Shown here: positions 61,601 to 64,000 of the stretch, piece after piece | Numbering within the stretch: the stretch's first letter is position 1 | Layout: the number at the start of each line of letters is the position of its first letter | NCBI GenBank assembly: GCA_037576215.1 | Contig: JBANDB010000001.1 | Coordinates: 2,232,001 to 2,296,000 of the forward strand | Source: Armillaria gallica | Taxonomy: Eukaryota; Basidiomycota; Agaricomycetes; Agaricales; Physalacriaceae | Direction: 5' to 3' | DNA length: 64,000 bases | Program-made: the position numbers and the translations under genes | The notes under the pieces: model-generated | Databases searched by the model: none | Told to the model about the DNA's origin: nothing | Seen by the model: the letters and a program-made list of their open reading frames with translations, nothing else

Positions 61601-63415
61601 TCCAGTTCCAACGGGCCATCAAGTATACCTCCCGTCGTCCCCACTCCTACTTCTCAAATATTTAGAGATGCCAGCGTTCGTCATCAACGCTCCTCAACAG
61701 ATTCCCGAAGACAGTCTATTGAGTCTGCCCTTTCATCCATCTTTGACGATGGTACAACGCCAAAGGGTCAGGCAACTACGCTAGCTGTTGTAGACAAGTC
61801 CCGCCCACCGATGATGGCGCTACCTCCACCTCCCCGGGCACCCCCACCCCCGGGAAGCATGCCTCCTCCAAATTTCATACCCGAGCGAAGAATACCCACC
61901 ACCTCCACTGGTTCATACGATATTCCCCCTCCACGTCCATCCTCTCCTCCGCCTCCCGAACTCATTCAACGTGCAACTACTCCCATTTTCGGATCTGTGC
62001 TTTCAATCAGCAGGACCACCTATGGCCCTCGACCACATGGGTCTAGCATGCCACCTACGCAGCAAGGGTTGCGTCCACTACCGTCTACAAGCAGCTTCCG
62101 GTCTGCTGCGAATGCTGCAGCCTTGTACGTCCCACACGGCCGAACCGGAAGAGAAATGTCGACGACGTCACTAGTAACCGACCGGTCGCCTCGATCCTCG
62201 ATGTCCTCTGATCATAATCCGTTCCGCAATCCAACAACGCCCCGGAATAGGGCGATGGATCTTCCTGGACGTGGAGAAGGACATCCTACGGATCCGGCGA
62301 TCATCCATTCTATCACGCAAACGATGATCGGAGAGTTCCTGTACAAATATACGAGGAAGACCATCGGGAAAGGATATGGAGAGCGAAGGCATCGGAGGTT
62401 TTTCTGGGTACATCCGTATACCAAGACTTTGTACTGGAGTTCGGCGGACCCAGGATCATCAAATGTATCAGAGTCCAGCGCAAAGAGTGGTATGTATCCC
62501 CCTCATTCTCGCGGCGTTTTTCCTGGTTAATCTGGTGTTTTAGCCTATATTGAAGGGGTGCGGTCCGTCCTAGATCCCAACCCGATGCCCCCAGGTCTGT
62601 ATCAATATAGTGTCGTGGTGTCTACCCCTCAGAGAGAAATGAAGATCACTGCGCCGACCAAGGAGCGGCATGACATATGGCTAAATGTTTGTTGAATACT
62701 TGCTAATCTCTTCCGATTTTCAAAGCTGATCCCCCTTTGCGTTTAGGCTTTGAAATATCTGCTGTCAAGGCCAAACGCCGTTAATGTCAACTCTCCGGGA
62801 AATGCCACTGCAGTTCTTGACAGTCCGATGTCTCTTGGTGACTTTGCTGATGACGACCGACGTCCTATCATGTCGAGCCCACAGAGTCAGAGAAGTGGGC
62901 GGAGCACGCGGCGCGCAGCAGACAATTTCAACACGACACCCAAAGGCAAGCGGAGTAGATCGCAACTTTCTGCAGGTGGCTCCATCGGCAAGCGGTCCGG
63001 AACACCGGCTGCAGAGTACCTACGGTGGAACGGCCCGGAGAGTCCTTATAGCCCGACGAAATCCTTCGTGGATGTGCCTGGAGATGACGAGGACCTCGAT
63101 TTTGAATTGCACGGCCGGTCTGAAGACGAGAACGGCTTCGAAGGACTGGAGAATGTGCGTGCTTGTTGTGATGGAAGACACACCGTAGGCCATTCTGGGC
63201 GACATCACCACCATCACCATCATAACGGGAGCGGACTTGATCCCAATTCTGCTGGCCCTTCGGAACAGGATCGGCCCGTATCACCGTCTGCGTGGTCGTT
63301 CCGTTCGAGTACAAATTCTCACGAAAGTGGAAGTGCAGCCCTATTTTCATGGGGTCGGAGTGACGGCAAGCTTCGGTTTGGGTCGCGACGCTCTGCGAAA
63401 ACGTCAGTCACCTAG
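58618..63415 (+). CDS. Num1/Mcp5-type cortical anchor with PH domain
   Basis: Cell-cortex anchor of the Num1 (budding yeast), ApsA (Aspergillus), Mcp5 (fission yeast) group, which tethers dynein and mitochondria to the plasma membrane for nuclear migration. Six exons (58618-58914, 58969-59098, 59147-59314, 59358-62489, 62544-62686, 62747-63415) sum to 4,539 nt, giving 1,512 aa. The start is the ATG at 58618 in a good context; upstream frame lacks ATG. Residues about 15-310 are mostly coiled coil (LLDSKEQQLQQAATFGQR, VQRLESEQKRLTKLLAASHD). An acidic segment and an Arg-Gly tract (60110-60165) follow, then a long Ser/Pro linker with repeated 'IQTD/VQAS/MSTD' motifs. The PH domain is at about 1176-1300 (IIHSITQTMIGEFLYKYTRK, HRRFFWVHPYTKTLYWSS, RHDIWLNALKYLL), which in this family binds phosphoinositides. 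A seven-His run sits in the tail. Confidence 0.88.
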
Positions 63416-63684
63416 TGATCTATCATTTTGCATTCTCCGCTTTGGATTGGAACGATTGATTTAGTACATCGCAATTTCACTTTTCCCCTTGTTTCACCCT
63501 ACACATACGTTGCTCTGCCTATGCTCCTTGATAATCCTGTTGCCATATTATGACTATACCATTACCATTCTTTTTTTTCAAGTTTTCTCTCTCTCGAAAC
63601 GCGTTTCGTTCGTATTGTCCATTTATCCTTTTCTTGTGTACGACATGATACTGAATATTCATACGCTCCTTCAAGAAAACTCAG

Positions 63685-64000
63685 TCATCCGCGTCGTGTT
63701 ACCTCTACTGAGTGATCCCAGACGGCCTGTCTTTGTTCGTCGGAAAAAGAGTACCACTTGGATGGGATTTGATACGCGTTTCCTTTGTAGTCTCTGAGAT
63801 AGAAACCTTCTTTTCCCTCAAGCAAGGCGAAGAGCATGTGCTCTGCACACTCTTCAGGGGCAGTCATGAACCGCCGGATGATGAAGTCCACCAGAGGTGA
63901 GAACAGGCGCAAGAGCCAGAAATTATAACTGTTGACTCCGGCGGTATTGACAGCACCGGGCCATATGTGCGTAAATACGACGCCTGGATTACGTTTGGCA
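63685..64000 (-). CDS. Short-chain dehydrogenase/reductase, 3' part
   Basis: C-terminal part of an SDR-family oxidoreductase; the gene runs off the right edge of the window, so the Rossmann motif and catalytic Tyr/Lys are not seen. The visible about 104 residues (to the stop at 63685) begin AKRNPGVVFTHIWPGAVNTA, the strand and PG motif that follow the active site in SDRs, where the loop closes over substrate. Then come a hydrophobic helix pair (FWLLRLFSPLVDFIIRRFM), TAPEECAEHMLFALLEGKEG, and a lineage-typical end with FYLRDYKGNAY and WDHSVEVTRRG. This C-terminus resembles fungal retinol-dehydrogenase-like or NAD(P)-binding proteins of unknown substrate. The final exon appears uninterrupted over this span. 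Confidence 0.8.
   Translation of the reverse strand, partial: AKRNPGVVFTHIWPGAVNTAGVNSYNFWLLRLFSPLVDFIIRRFMTAPEECAEHMLFALLEGKEGFYLRDYKGNAYQIPSKWYSFSDEQRQAVWDHSVEVTRRG

Overview
The window is 64 kb of nuclear DNA from a filamentous fungus, most probably a mushroom-forming basidiomycete (Agaricomycetes). Genes are cut by many short introns of about 45-65 bp with GT-AG (a few GC-AG) borders. The families fit that group: a GH16 enzyme resembling the Phanerochaete laminarinase Lam16A, a DUF6593 protein, BTB and F-box proteins, a two-lectin-like-domain membrane protein, and a fungal PDR transporter. All gene models below were built by hand from exon frames and splice sites; where stated, exon lengths were summed and remain in frame.

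Layout: 0.4-6.0 kb, PDR-type ABC transporter (+). 7.7-9.9 kb, two secreted proteins (DUF3455 on +, an orphan on -). 10.5-17.3 kb, three minus-strand genes: a single-pass membrane protein, a GH16 beta-glucanase and a DUF6593 protein. 18.6-25.0 kb, Ubc4/5-type E2, a long disordered protein with an RRM-like segment, and an F-box-like protein (all -). 25.2-27.6 kb, GH47 alpha-1,2-mannosidase (-). 28.3-29.2 kb, a TA-flanked inverted-repeat element. 29.3-33.6 kb, alpha-COP (+), followed at 35.4 kb by a broken copy of its own 3' end. 36.3-37.3 kb, DUF1275 membrane protein (+). 38.9-40.6 kb, F-box protein (+). 41.3-45.1 kb, MIOS/Sea4, a GATOR2 subunit (+). 45.8-47.8 kb, Zn2Cys6 transcription factor (-). 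49.0-49.5 kb, small unknown protein (-). 50.1-50.8 kb, RNA polymerase I/III subunit AC19 (+). 52.5-53.6 kb, phosducin-like protein (+). 54.3-57.2 kb, BTB protein and a polytopic membrane protein (+). 58.6-63.4 kb, Num1/Mcp5-type cortical anchor (+). 63.7-64.0 kb, 3' end of a short-chain dehydrogenase (-), cut by the window edge.

There is no operon-like logic. Most genes are housekeeping (vesicle coat, TORC1 control, RNA polymerase, ubiquitin, nuclear/mitochondrial anchoring, N-glycan trimming) mixed with lineage-specific secreted and membrane proteins. I did not find a convincing new multi-gene system. The most unusual items are structural: the 859-bp TIR element with a frameshifted coding-like insert, the local alpha-COP pseudogene copy, a 9-nt microexon in the GH16 gene, a start codon standing alone in its exon in the phosducin-like gene, a hairpin abutting a 5' splice site, and several GC-AG introns.
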